A DNA stretch of 64,000 bases from JANLYC01 sp963815445 (GTDB taxonomy: Bacteria; Actinomycetota; Actinomycetes; Propionibacteriales; Nocardioidaceae): the NCBI GenBank assembly GCA_963815445.1, contig CAWFGV010000011.1, positions 744,001-808,000 of the forward strand, read 5' to 3'. The notes under the pieces are model-generated. The model saw only the letters and a list, made by a program, of their open reading frames with translations, ran no database searches and was not told the DNA's origin. Below are positions 49,940 to 58,706 of this stretch, piece by piece. Each line of letters opens with the position of its first letter. Position 1 is the first letter of the stretch. The position numbers were made by a program, and so were the translations under genes.

Positions 49940-50686
49940 TCAACGCGGCCGGCGAAGCCCTGTCTTGACCAGAGCGGCGTGCAGGCGGACCGAGAGCGCA
50001 CCCAGCTCGGCCACCGTGTCGGCGGCCCGCGCAGCGGCGTTGTCGTCCCGTCCGCGCGAGACCGGGTTGACGATCTGATCGATCAGACCGACCTCTCGAT
50101 CCGCTGCGGTCTTGAAAGCCCTGATGTGGCGCGGCTCGAGGCCGAACCCGGTGAGCTTGGCGATCGTCGACGCGACCACCAACGCATCGGCGTCGAAGTA
50201 CCGGGTGCCTGCCCGCGGGCGCAGCATGCCGAACTCCATGAGCTCGGTGAGCTGGGTATCGGTGAGGCCGGAACCGGCGAGCAGCTCACCCCGCGACATC
50301 CGCAGGTCGCTGTCCGGGGTCGGGCCGAACTCCGACGGGTCGACTCCATCCTTGACGGCATGCATCGAGCGCGGCGCCCGCGGCGGCTCCCCCGCCACCT
50401 CGGCCGGCTCGAGGCCACGCTCCATCGCGTCAAGGTGTTCCTTGATGACCTTCAGCGGGTAGTAGTGGTCGCGCTGGGCGGACAGGATGTACCGGAGCCG
50501 TTCGAGGTCCGCGTAGGAGAACTTGCGGTATCCCGACGACGTTCGCTCGGGCTCGATGAGCCCCTCCGCCTCGAGGAACCGGATCTTGGAGATGCTGACC
50601 TCCGGGAAGTCCGGCCGCAGGTGGTTCAGCACCTCGCCGATGCTCATCCGCCCGCGCCCGTGCATGGCGGCTGCGGCTGAGCTCAC
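49940..50686 (-). CDS. ftsR: MerR family regulator, FtsR-like
   Basis: 248 residues from a GTG overlapping the FHA gene stop. A MerR winged helix begins MSIGEVLNHLRPDFPEVSISKIRFLEAEGLIEPERTSSGYRKFS and is followed by DLERLRYILSAQRDHYYPLKVIKEHLDAM. The C-terminal domain (about 120-245) is typical of this actinobacterial group, including FtsR of Corynebacterium and Rv1828, which influence ftsZ and division. Its place directly after the GarA/OdhI-like gene matches those genomes. I assign the symbol by position plus domain, not by search. Confidence 0.85.
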   Translation of the reverse strand: MSSAAAAMHGRGRMSIGEVLNHLRPDFPEVSISKIRFLEAEGLIEPERTSSGYRKFSYADLERLRYILSAQRDHYYPLKVIKEHLDAMERGLEPAEVAGEPPRAPRSMHAVKDGVDPSEFGPTPDSDLRMSRGELLAGSGLTDTQLTELMEFGMLRPRAGTRYFDADALVVASTIAKLTGFGLEPRHIRAFKTAADREVGLIDQIVNPVSRGRDDNAAARAADTVAELGALSVRLHAALVKTGLRRPR

Positions 50687-51189
50687 GCGCGGTCGCCCTG
50701 AGCGCTGTTGAAGTAGACGAGCCGGTACTTTCCGATCTGCACCTCGTCACCACCGGAGAGCAGCACCTCGTCGATCCGGTCACGGTTGACGTAGGTCCCG
50801 TTGAGGCTGCCCACGTCGGCCACCAGGTAGCCGTCCGAGGTACGACGGAAGACTGCGTGCCGCCGGCTGACAGTGACGTCGTCGAGGAAGATCTCGCTGT
50901 CCGGGTGGCGTCCCGCCGTCACTTCTTCGGTGTCCATGAGGAACCGACTGCCCGCGCCGGGTCCACGCTGCACCACGAGCAGCGCACTCCCGTCCGGCAG
51001 CGCCTCGACCGCGGCCTCCTCGGCCTCGGACAGGCCGGCCGACTGCGGCTCGCTGCGGTCGGGTCCCCCGAAGTTCATCGTCGAGGTGGACTCCGCCGGA
51101 CGCTCCCCCGGGACCAGTCGGTGTCCGCACTGCGCGCAGAAGCGTGACCCGTCAGGGTTCTGGTGGCCGCATTCGGTGCAGAACGGCAT
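50683..51189 (-). CDS. garA: Zinc-ribbon plus FHA domain protein, GarA/OdhI-like
   Basis: 168 residues. CTECGHQNPDGSRFCAQCGH (Cys4, 7, 18, 21) is an N-terminal zinc ribbon. A short linker with STSTMNF follows, then the FHA domain with GRHPDSEIFLDDVTVSRRHAVF and GSLNGTYVN. GarA/OdhI are phosphorylated near the N-terminus by Ser/Thr kinases and then stop inhibiting 2-oxoglutarate dehydrogenase and related enzymes. Mycobacterial GarA lacks the ribbon, so this is a variant. Its stop overlaps the ftsR-like start by 4 bases. Confidence 0.88.
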   Translation of the reverse strand: MPFCTECGHQNPDGSRFCAQCGHRLVPGERPAESTSTMNFGGPDRSEPQSAGLSEAEEAAVEALPDGSALLVVQRGPGAGSRFLMDTEEVTAGRHPDSEIFLDDVTVSRRHAVFRRTSDGYLVADVGSLNGTYVNRDRIDEVLLSGGDEVQIGKYRLVYFNSAQGDRA

Positions 51190-51242
51190 TTTCCCTCCTC
51201 TGCCACGCCCTGCGTGGCTGGTGTCGGCGAGGACCTCACCCT
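51190..51242 (-). promoter_or_regulatory. Gap between gcvH and the FHA gene with a small hairpin and GAGG dyad
   Basis: GCCACG-ccctg-CGTGGC (51202-51218) is a perfect 6-bp stem. Next to it ACCTC (51233-51237) and GAGGT (51250-51254) form a second dyad across the gcvH stop. The GAGG-rich core resembles the inverted repeat before the other MerR gene (49334-49366). It may be an attenuator or a MerR-type site. Confidence 0.4.
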
Positions 51243-51665
51243 CTAGTTGGAGGTTACCGTGGCTTCGTAGTCAGCGGCAGACATCAGTGCATCCAGGGCG
51301 CTGGAGTCCGCGGGTTCGAGCTCGACGATCCATCCCTCCCCGTAGGGATCGGAGTTGCAGAGCTCGGGGTTGCTGTCGAGCGCCTCGTTGCGCGCGGTCA
51401 CCGTTCCGGACACGGGCGCGAACAAGTCGCTGACACTCTTCGTCGACTCGAGCTCGCCCATCGCGGCACCGGCCTCGAGGGCCTGACCGACATCCGGGAG
51501 GCTGACATAGACGATGTCGCCCAGGGCCTCCTGGGCGTAGTCGGTGATCCCGACCCGAACCGTCGTGCCCTCACCGGACCTGACCCACTCGTGTTCGGCG
51601 GTGTACTTCAGGTCGTCGGGATAGGCAGCGCCGGCGGCGCCAGCAGAATCAACAGAATCGGCCAT
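51243..51665 (-). CDS. gcvH: Glycine cleavage system H protein
   Basis: 140 residues. A short Ala/Ser extension precedes the lipoyl domain: DLKYTAEHEWVR, VGITDYAQEALGDIVYVSLPDVG, and the lipoylation site ELESTKSVSD with Lys76. It carries the aminomethyl group between the P, T and L proteins. It lies with garA and MerR genes, as in Mycobacterium, and separately from the riboswitch-controlled gcvP. Confidence 0.95.
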   Translation of the reverse strand: MADSVDSAGAAGAAYPDDLKYTAEHEWVRSGEGTTVRVGITDYAQEALGDIVYVSLPDVGQALEAGAAMGELESTKSVSDLFAPVSGTVTARNEALDSNPELCNSDPYGEGWIVELEPADSSALDALMSAADYEATVTSN

Positions 51666-51700
51666 GGCAGCGGTCTCCTTGGTGGGCGGGCGCGACGGGA

Positions 51701-52480
51701 TCAGCGGTTGGTCGGCTGAGCGTACTCAGGCTGTTGGAGCTCGTGCAACGCAGTCACGTCCACGCGGTCTGCCTCGCGCACGCTCGCGGCGCCGCCCTCC
51801 CGCGCAACGTCGTCGGACAGGCCACCTCGGAAGACGACGGCAGTGCCCAACGTGTGCGAGGCGCCGATCGCGTCGATGACGTATGGCGGTCGTACGGTCA
51901 CCCCGTCGACGAGGATCTCGCCGTCACCGGAGACGAACGACGTCGAAGCGACGACTCGGACGACGTTGTTGATCTCGATGGCTTCGGCTCCGGCATCGCG
52001 CAGTTCTTCGATTCCGTTGAGGACCGTGGCGGCTGTCACGGACCCGCCGGGGTCCTCGATGGTGACGACCACTCCCGGACCGGTGGCGGCGACGGTGCCA
52101 TTGAGGATGCCGAGCACCTCGAGACGGGTCTGGCCTTCCTCGATCACGGCGGATCGTCGTTGGGTGCTCGACTGGAGCTCGTTACGGGTCTGTTCGAGCT
52201 GGTCGAGCTGGGACCGGGCTCGGTCCGTCGCCGAGGAGAGTGAGTCCAACAGGTCCACGAGGTCCTCCCGGCGCTGGCCGGCGAAGTCGTTCGTGCTGCG
52301 GGTCAGCCGGATCTGGGTCGTGGCAGCGACGCCGAGCACGCACAACAGCACAGCCACCACCACCTGTGCGCGCGACGCACGCGTGGTCAGGGCGCGGAAA
52401 AGCCGGCGCAGGCCGGACTCGGGCTCGCCAGGTGCTTGGTCGTGGGGACCCCGCTCGGCTGGGGTGCGGTCGTTCGTCAT
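51701..52480 (-). CDS. DUF881 family protein (first of two)
   Basis: 259 residues, one N-terminal helix (about 38-58, VVVAVLLCVLGVAATTQI), then a coiled-coil-like stretch (LDSLSSATDRARSQLDQLEQTRNEL) and the DUF881 core (TGPGVVVTIEDPGG, GIEELRDAGAEAIEINN). Function unknown, in the conserved actinobacterial locus with sbp. A second DUF881 copy lies on the other side of sbp; both are likely surface or division-linked membrane proteins. Confidence 0.88.
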   Translation of the reverse strand: MTNDRTPAERGPHDQAPGEPESGLRRLFRALTTRASRAQVVVAVLLCVLGVAATTQIRLTRSTNDFAGQRREDLVDLLDSLSSATDRARSQLDQLEQTRNELQSSTQRRSAVIEEGQTRLEVLGILNGTVAATGPGVVVTIEDPGGSVTAATVLNGIEELRDAGAEAIEINNVVRVVASTSFVSGDGEILVDGVTVRPPYVIDAIGASHTLGTAVVFRGGLSDDVAREGGAASVREADRVDVTALHELQQPEYAQPTNR

Positions 52481-52483
52481 CGC

Positions 52484-52816
52484 TCAGGCATGGAAGAGGT
52501 GGCGGCGGATCGCCGCCACGTTGGAAAAGATCCGGATGCCGAGGACCACGATGACCCCGGTGGAGAGCTGTCCGCCGACACCGAGCTGGTCGCCCAGATA
52601 GACGATGAGGGCCGCGATCAGCACATTGGATACGAACGACACCACGAAGACCTTGTCGTCGAAGATGCCGTCGAGGAACGCGCGCAATCCACCGAAGACG
52701 GCATCGAGCGCGGCGACGACTGCGATCGGGAGATAGGGCTGGAGCGAGACCGGCACCGAGGGCTCCAGAAAGAGACCCCCGAGGATGCCGACGATGAGCC
52801 CGAAGACAGCGATCAT
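52484..52816 (-). CDS. sbp: Small basic family membrane protein Sbp (DUF1290)
   Basis: 110 residues from the ATG at 52816; the frame to 52957 is extended without conservation. MIAVFGLIVGILGGLFLEPSVPVSLQPYLPIAVVAALDAVFGGLRAFLDGIFDDKVFVVSF and a C-terminal helix pair are characteristic of the sbp family, three to four helices. Function unknown; it is always between the two DUF881 genes in this locus, which suggests a membrane complex. Confidence 0.92.
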   Translation of the reverse strand: MIAVFGLIVGILGGLFLEPSVPVSLQPYLPIAVVAALDAVFGGLRAFLDGIFDDKVFVVSFVSNVLIAALIVYLGDQLGVGGQLSTGVIVVLGIRIFSNVAAIRRHLFHA

Positions 52817-52823
52817 CGCGACA

Positions 52824-53663
52824 TCACCGGGCCTTCTGAGGCTGTGCGTACAGCAGGTACTCGTGCGGGTCGCCAGGCACGGGAACGCTCTCTCTCGTCT
52901 GGCGGTCGAACCGGATGCCGAAGTTGGCCTCGAGTCCCAACCAGGTCTGGCCACCACTGGTCTCGAGCAGCCGTGCTGGCAGCGTAGCGGGGTCCCCGAT
53001 CGCGTGAACCTCGTAGGGCGGGCTCAGTGAGACGTTGTCGACGGTGATGGCCGTCCCCGCGATCCGGATGGCCGTGAGCGCGGTCAGCCGGTGCCCGTTG
53101 ATCGAGATCGCCTCTGCGCCGGCAGTCCACAAACCGTTGACCAGAGCCTGCAGATCGGTGTCGAGGATCGTCCCGCCGACCGCGGAACCGGCGTGTGGAG
53201 CGTCGTCGGTGGTGATGACCAGGCCCGGACCGACGACGGGGACGGTGCCGGCCACGGTGCTCAGCAGCGAGACGCGGTCCCCGATCTCGGCGCTGCGGGT
53301 GGTCTGTCCGGCCACGGTCTTCTGTAGGGAGGTGACGTCGTCCTGGACCTGGTTGAGCCGGGAGGACAAGGCGGCCTGGTCGTCCTGGCGGTTATGGATC
53401 TGGGTGATCAGCTCAGCGCGCTCGGCCTGCGTCTGCGGTCGCTCCTGGTCGGTCTTGATCGCCGACACCCCGAGCATCGCTCCGAAGGTCACCAGCACCG
53501 CGAGCAAGCCGAAGTTGGTGCGTCGTGAGCCGGCAGGGATGCTCTCCCCTGCCGTGCTGCGTTTCGCGGCGAGGGTGGCGTAGTCCTCGTCGAGCGTGTT
53601 GGTCATGACCTGGGTGAGCAGGCTGGCGTACTCGCGTGCAGGAGGGGCGGGCTCTTCGGTCAT
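52824..53663 (-). CDS. DUF881 family protein (second)
   Basis: 279 residues. One helix at about 50-66 (FGLLAVLVTFGAMLGV), a coiled-coil (ELITQIHNRQDDQAALSSRLNQVQDDV), then the DUF881 core (VGPGLVITTDDAPH, LVNGLWTAGAEAISING, ISLSPPYEVHAIGDP-like). The N-terminus is longer than in its paralogue. Starts 4 bases before the end of the phosphatidyltransferase gene (overlap), so the group is one operon. Function unknown. Confidence 0.88.
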   Translation of the reverse strand: MTEEPAPPAREYASLLTQVMTNTLDEDYATLAAKRSTAGESIPAGSRRTNFGLLAVLVTFGAMLGVSAIKTDQERPQTQAERAELITQIHNRQDDQAALSSRLNQVQDDVTSLQKTVAGQTTRSAEIGDRVSLLSTVAGTVPVVGPGLVITTDDAPHAGSAVGGTILDTDLQALVNGLWTAGAEAISINGHRLTALTAIRIAGTAITVDNVSLSPPYEVHAIGDPATLPARLLETSGGQTWLGLEANFGIRFDRQTRESVPVPGDPHEYLLYAQPQKAR

Positions 53664-54310
53664 GGTGGGTCAGGGGTCAATGCCGGCGGGGTACGCATGA
53701 GCTGGGCCACCTGGTAGGCGTACAGGAAACCAGCCCACCAGTACAGTCCCGTGCCCCAGATCGCAAAGGCCCAGCCGAAGACGTCGGCCAGGCTCGCCAG
53801 GGTGCCCTGCCCGTCGCCGAGGAGCAGCAGCGGGAACGCGTAGAGCAGGTTGGCCGTGGCCGCCTTGCCCAAGAAGTGCACAGGCAGCGCGCTGTACCCA
53901 CGCGTGCGCAGGAACGGCACCAGGCAGAACAAGAACACGTCACGAAGTGGCAGCCCGACCGCCAGCCACCACGGGATGATGTCGCGGATCGCGAGCCCCA
54001 CGACGACGGCGAGGATGTAGCACCGGTCGGCCACCGGGTCGAGGATCTGTCCGAGCTTGGACGACTGGTTGAGCGTGCGCGCGAGCTTGCCGTCGAGCCA
54101 GTCCGTGATGCCCGAGATCGCCAGCAAGACAAGCGCCCAGCCGTCCCACTCCGGCCCGAGCACGAGCCAGAGGAACAGTGGGACACCGCACAGGCGCGCA
54201 ATACTCAAGATGTTGGGCAACGTGAAGACGCGGTTCGTCACGACCGGCTCGTCGCTGCCGTGCTGGGTGCTCTGGGCCGAGTCGGCTCGGCCCGGCACAT
54301 CGTCCGGCAC
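53660..54310 (-). CDS. CDP-alcohol phosphatidyltransferase family protein
   Basis: 216 residues with about six helices. The family signature is complete: D-W-L-D-G-x2-A-R-x8-G-x3-D-x3-D, seen as TDWLDGKLARTLNQSSKLGQILDPVADR. It transfers a phosphatidyl or similar group from a CDP-lipid to an alcohol. It matches pgsA2-type genes at the start of this locus in mycobacteria. The exact acceptor (glycerol phosphate, inositol) cannot be read. First gene of the minus-strand run. Confidence 0.9.
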   Translation of the reverse strand: MPDDVPGRADSAQSTQHGSDEPVVTNRVFTLPNILSIARLCGVPLFLWLVLGPEWDGWALVLLAISGITDWLDGKLARTLNQSSKLGQILDPVADRCYILAVVVGLAIRDIIPWWLAVGLPLRDVFLFCLVPFLRTRGYSALPVHFLGKAATANLLYAFPLLLLGDGQGTLASLADVFGWAFAIWGTGLYWWAGFLYAYQVAQLMRTPPALTPDPP

Positions 54311-54420
54311 GCACGCCTCCGCTCAGGACCAGAAGCGACCCCGTCAGCCGCTCACCACGACCTTAGTATGTCGGTCGCGCCAGACGGGAACGCGTGTCGG
54401 TCGGGTCCTGAGCCCAACCG

Positions 54421-54951
54421 TCAGGTGCCCTGCCCGCCGGACCCGCTCGAACCGCTGGACCCGCTCGAACCGTTGGACCCATCGGAGCCGTTGGACCCGC
54501 CGCGCGGGAACGCCTTCCACGGCTTCTGCTGGCCGGGCGGTCCGTCCTTCATGCCGAAGCCACCGCGGCCGTACCCGTCGAAGCCACCGGGCGCATGCGA
54601 CCCGTCCGAGCCGCGGAACCACCCGGGCGCGCCGCCCCGGTCACCGTGACCATCCGACGAGTCGTTGGTCGCGATACTCCCGATCGCGCCACCGACGCCG
54701 GCAGCCAGCGCGACGGCCAGGATGGTCGCCACGGTCACCGTGCGCGGGCCCCAGCCCGGCTTCGGCTCCCTCGGCGGAGGCGGCGGCGGTGCCGCCACCG
54801 GTGGAGGAGCGTCGGCGGCAGGGACGTCCTCGTCCGGAACGTCGGTCGTAGGCGCCGGCTCTTGGGCGAACAGTGGGGTGGTCGCCGTCTCGTCCGAAGA
54901 CGGTCCGGACGCATCCTCGCCAGGCGGGGGTGGAGTCGTTTTGTCTGTCAT
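54421..54951 (-). CDS. Membrane protein with Pro-rich cytoplasmic and Gly/Ser-rich external tails
   Basis: 176 residues from the ATG at 54951. Residues 1-65 are Pro/Asp-rich; a helix at about 73-93 (TVTVATILAVALAAGVGGAIGSIA) follows; the rest is Gly/Asp/Ser-rich with FDGYGRGGFGMKDGPPGQQKPW and a repeating (GSS)n tail. The tail looks like a surface-exposed low-complexity domain. No family recognised; it diverges from the two-component pair, which may control it. Confidence 0.7.
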   Translation of the reverse strand: MTDKTTPPPPGEDASGPSSDETATTPLFAQEPAPTTDVPDEDVPAADAPPPVAAPPPPPPREPKPGWGPRTVTVATILAVALAAGVGGAIGSIATNDSSDGHGDRGGAPGWFRGSDGSHAPGGFDGYGRGGFGMKDGPPGQQKPWKAFPRGGSNGSDGSNGSSGSSGSSGSGGQGT

Positions 54952-55058
54952 GCTCCCATCGTGACGCTGGTTGCTGTGAGCGCGCTGTGTGTGTGCTGGC
55001 AAAGAACTGGGACTGAGGGCCGCACAGCCGGGTCACAGCAAACCCCTAGCCGACTCCC

Positions 55059-55826
55059 ATGTCGAGCCACCATGATCGAGGCATGCAGCCGCCGCGCACC
55101 GCCATCGACGGTTCCCTGTCCCAGCCTGACGTCGACGACCCGCAGGTGCGGATCCTCGTGGTCGACGACGAGCCCAACATCGCGGAGCTGCTGGCGATGG
55201 CGCTTCGCCTCGAGGGTTGGGAGATCCTGGTGGCGCACACCGGCTCCGAGGCCGTGGCAACCGCCCGTCGGCAGGCGCCGGATGCTGTCGTGCTCGACAT
55301 GATGCTGCCGGACTTCGACGGCCTCGAAGTGCTGCGCAAGATGCGCACCCACTCCCCCGACGTACCCGTCCTGTTTCTCACGGCTCGCGACGCGGTGGAA
55401 GACCGGGTGACCGGGCTGACGGCCGGCGGCGACGACTACGTCACGAAGCCGTTCAGCCTCGAGGAGGTCGTCGCGCGGCTGCGCGCCCTGCTGCGTCGCA
55501 CCGGCGGTGCACGGGAGCGCTCCTCGGCTGCCCTCGTCGTCGGCGACCTGACGCTCGACGAGGACAGCCACGAGGTCACCCGAGGCGGCACCGAGATCTC
55601 TCTGACGGCAACCGAGTTCGAGCTGCTGCGCTATCTCATGCGCAACCCACGCAGGGTGCTCAGCAAGGCACAGATCCTCGACCGGGTCTGGCACTACGAC
55701 TTCGGTGGTCAGGCCAACGTGGTCGAGCTGTACATCTCCTATCTTCGCAAGAAGGTCGACGCCGGCCGTTCACCGATGATCCATACGCTGCGCGGAGCCG
55801 GCTATGTCCTCAAGCCCGCCGACTGA
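55059..55826 (+). CDS. Two-component response regulator, OmpR family
   Basis: 255 residues; a later ATG at 55083 is an alternative. Receiver with VVDDEPN, the phospho-acceptor Asp80 in VVLDMMLPD, Thr/Ser in LFLTARD and Lys in YVTKPF. The winged-helix C-terminus has ISLTATEFELLRYLMRNPRRVLSKAQIL and YISYLRKKVD. The histidine kinase gene overlaps its end, so the pair is translated together. Its targets are unknown. Confidence 0.94.
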   Translation: MSSHHDRGMQPPRTAIDGSLSQPDVDDPQVRILVVDDEPNIAELLAMALRLEGWEILVAHTGSEAVATARRQAPDAVVLDMMLPDFDGLEVLRKMRTHSPDVPVLFLTARDAVEDRVTGLTAGGDDYVTKPFSLEEVVARLRALLRRTGGARERSSAALVVGDLTLDEDSHEVTRGGTEISLTATEFELLRYLMRNPRRVLSKAQILDRVWHYDFGGQANVVELYISYLRKKVDAGRSPMIHTLRGAGYVLKPAD

Positions 55827-57345
55827 GTCCCCTGCACCCCAGGCGCCCCGGTCCATGCGCCTGGGCTTCTTGCCGAGCACCCTGACGGGACGGCTCGTGC
55901 TCACCTCGATCGCGCTGGTCGCCGCGGTCAGCATCGTGGTCACGGCCGTGACGACGCTGGCGCTGCGCAGCTTCTTGCTGCACCGCCTGGACGACCAGCT
56001 GCAGTCGGCGGTCGGCCGGTCGGCGAACGTGTTCTACGGGCCGGACGTGGCGGCCTACCTGTGTCGGCCCGGTCCGCGCGGGCCCACCAGCCGCATCCCC
56101 GGTCAAGGTCCGGGTGCGTTGGCCGGGGTGCTCGGCGATCGGTGCCCGCACGCCCAGGTGATCACGGACGCCGGGCAGACGAAGGACGTGTCCGAGGCAG
56201 GGCTGGCCACCCTGGCCGACGTCCCCGCAGATGCCGAGGCCCATACCGTGCGCGTCCCCGATCTCGGCACCTACCGGGTCGTGGTGCGCCAGGCCGGGGA
56301 CGTCCTGCTCGTGACGGGCCTTCCCACGTCCGAGGTGGATGCCACTCTCGGGCGGCTGATCGGTTGGGAGGCGCTCGTCGCCCTGCTTGGCGTCGGCCTG
56401 GCAGCCGCTGCCGGCCGAACCCTCGTGCGACGTCAGCTGCGGCCGCTCCGCGAGGTGGCGGCCACCGCCGCCGCCGTGACCAGCACACCCCTCGACACGG
56501 GTGCAGTCGGTACCACGGCACGGGTGCCGGCGGAGTACGCGCATCCGGACAACGAGGTGGGACAGCTCGGTGAGGCGCTGAACCTCATGTTGGGCCACGT
56601 CGAACGGGCGCTTGACGCCCGCCACGAGAGCGAACAGCAGGTGCGCCAGTTCCTGGCCGACGCCTCCCACGAGCTGCGAACGCCGCTCTCGACGATCGTC
56701 GGGTACGCCGAGCTCAGCCGCAGGCCAGCCGCGGGCGTCAGCGAGAGCGATCAGATCACCGCGCTTCGACATGCGATGGGCAGGGTCGACGTGGAGTCCA
56801 TCCGGATGACCGCACTCGTCGACGATCTGCTGCTGCTGGCCCGACTGGACGCGGGTCGTCCCCTCGAGTCCGAGCCCGTCGATCTGAACAGGCTGGCCGT
56901 GGAAGCCCTGAACGACATCCGCGTGCTTGCCCCCGAGCACCAGTGGCGCCTCGCGATCCCCGACGAACCCGTCCTCGTCCTCGGCGACGACCATCGACTC
57001 CACCAGGTGGTCGCCAACCTGCTGTCGAACGCCCGGCGACACACGCCGGCCGGCACCGTGGTCTCACTGGCCGTGGCGCGTCACGACGCGTCCGCCGTTC
57101 TGACGATCCACGATGACGGTCCCGGACTGCCTGCGGCGTTGAAAGACCATGCCTTCGAACGGTTCACGCGCGGCGACGGCTCACGAACGCGCGACACGGG
57201 CGGATCCGGACTCGGTCTCCCGATCGTGAAGGCGATCGTGGAGGCCCACGGCGGCGTTGTGTCGGTGCAGAGCGAAGCCGGCGACACCACCTTCCAGGTC
57301 GTGGTCCCGCTCGCAGACTCCAGAACTGGCGCACTCCCGGCCTGA
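55804..57345 (+). CDS. Sensor histidine kinase
   Basis: 513 residues; a later ATG at 55855 is an alternative. Two membrane helices (about 36-56 and 182-202) bracket an external sensor domain of about 120 residues with two cysteines near GDRCPHA and YLCRPG. HAMP, then the phospho-acceptor His in FLADASHELRTPLSTIVGYAELS, then N box NLLSNARRHTP, and G boxes DDGPGLP and GSGLGLPIV. Cognate kinase of the overlapping response regulator. Signal unknown. Confidence 0.94.
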   Translation: MSSSPPTESPAPQAPRSMRLGFLPSTLTGRLVLTSIALVAAVSIVVTAVTTLALRSFLLHRLDDQLQSAVGRSANVFYGPDVAAYLCRPGPRGPTSRIPGQGPGALAGVLGDRCPHAQVITDAGQTKDVSEAGLATLADVPADAEAHTVRVPDLGTYRVVVRQAGDVLLVTGLPTSEVDATLGRLIGWEALVALLGVGLAAAAGRTLVRRQLRPLREVAATAAAVTSTPLDTGAVGTTARVPAEYAHPDNEVGQLGEALNLMLGHVERALDARHESEQQVRQFLADASHELRTPLSTIVGYAELSRRPAAGVSESDQITALRHAMGRVDVESIRMTALVDDLLLLARLDAGRPLESEPVDLNRLAVEALNDIRVLAPEHQWRLAIPDEPVLVLGDDHRLHQVVANLLSNARRHTPAGTVVSLAVARHDASAVLTIHDDGPGLPAALKDHAFERFTRGDGSRTRDTGGSGLGLPIVKAIVEAHGGVVSVQSEAGDTTFQVVVPLADSRTGALPA

Positions 57346-57386
57346 CGGGTCGCACTGCGTCGGGTCACACCGTCCCGGATTGCCCT

Positions 57387-58646
57387 TCAGCCACTCGCGT
57401 CGGGCGCTGCGCCGGTGTTCTTCGCCCACGACCAGGCGTACGCACCATCATCGCTGGCCTGGCCGGCTTCGCCGAGCTCCAGCGGACGGAACGTGTCGAC
57501 CATGACGGCGAGCTCGTCGAAGTACTCAACTCCGATCGACCGCTCGTAGGCGCCGGTCTGTGGCCCATGGGCGTGACCGCCCGGGTGGACCGTGATCGAA
57601 CCCTTTCCGATTCCCGACCCCTTGCGCGCCTCGTAGTCACCGTCGACGTAGAACATGATCTCGTCGCTGTCGACGTTGGAGTGGTAGTACGGCACGGGGA
57701 TCGACAACGGGTGGTAGTCGACCTTGCGCGGCACGAAGTTGCACACAACGAAGTTGTAGCCCTCGAAGACCTGATGGACCGGCGGCGGCTGGTGGACCCG
57801 GCCGGTGATCGGCTCGAAGTCGGACACGTTGAAGACGTAGGGATACAGGCAGCCGTCCCAACCGATCACGTCGAACGGATGGAACGGGTACGTCAGGATC
57901 GTGCCGACGACGCCGCTCGGTCCGTTCCCGCGGTGTTTGATGTAGACCTCGGTATCACCGTTCTCGTCCGCGCCGACGTCCGCCGCCAGGAGCGGTCCCT
58001 CGGGTCCGCGCAGATCGCGCTCGCAGTAGGGCGCATGCTCGAGCAGCTGGCCGAACTTCGACAGGTAGCGCTTCGGGGGCGAGACGTGTGAGTTCGCTTC
58101 GATGCAGTAGACCCGCAACGGCTCGCCCTGGCCGGACGGGATCCAGCGGTGCGTGGTGGCTCTGGGGATCAGGACGTAGTCACCCTGGCCGACCTGGAAG
58201 GAACCGAAGATCGTCTCGACCCGGGCACTGCCACGCTCGACGTAGCAGCACTCGTCCCCGATGCCGTTGCGGTACAGCGGAGAGGTGGCGCCGGCGACGA
58301 CGTAGGAGATCCGGACGTCGGCGTTCCCGAGCACCAGCCGCCGCCCGCGGACGACGTCGAGGTCCGCGACGGCGTCGGTATCGAACAGCTCGTGCAGCCT
58401 CAGGTGCAGCGGCTTGAGGGGATGGTTGGGCTTCGTTGACAGGTCCGGGACCTCCCAGGTCTTGGATGCCACGATGCGCGACGGGAGGTTGCGGTGGTAG
58501 AGCAGCGACGAGTCCGACGAGAACCCCTCCTCGCCCATCAGCTCCTCGAAGGCGAGCGTCTCTCCGTCGGGCCGATGCTGCGTGTGTCTCTTGGGTGGGA
58601 CCGAGCCCACCGACCGGTAGTACGCCACGTTCCAACCCTGCCACAT
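57387..58646 (-). CDS. hmgA: Homogentisate 1,2-dioxygenase
   Basis: 419 residues from the ATG at 58646; longer frames run into the divergent gene and lack conservation. Opens the aromatic ring of homogentisate to maleylacetoacetate, in tyrosine/phenylalanine breakdown. YYRSVGSVPPKRHTQ, EELMGEEGFS, GDECCYVERG (cupin), and the iron-binding PYYHSNVDSDEIMFYV and HPGGHAHGPQ are typical. It diverges from the uncharacterised gene and fah, which completes the pathway. Confidence 0.95.
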   Translation of the reverse strand: MWQGWNVAYYRSVGSVPPKRHTQHRPDGETLAFEELMGEEGFSSDSSLLYHRNLPSRIVASKTWEVPDLSTKPNHPLKPLHLRLHELFDTDAVADLDVVRGRRLVLGNADVRISYVVAGATSPLYRNGIGDECCYVERGSARVETIFGSFQVGQGDYVLIPRATTHRWIPSGQGEPLRVYCIEANSHVSPPKRYLSKFGQLLEHAPYCERDLRGPEGPLLAADVGADENGDTEVYIKHRGNGPSGVVGTILTYPFHPFDVIGWDGCLYPYVFNVSDFEPITGRVHQPPPVHQVFEGYNFVVCNFVPRKVDYHPLSIPVPYYHSNVDSDEIMFYVDGDYEARKGSGIGKGSITVHPGGHAHGPQTGAYERSIGVEYFDELAVMVDTFRPLELGEAGQASDDGAYAWSWAKNTGAAPDASG

Positions 58647-58706
58647 CGGTGCAGCTGCTGACAGGTCGGTGCGGTCGCCTGCAGTCCCTTCCAGTACGGT
58701 GCTGAC

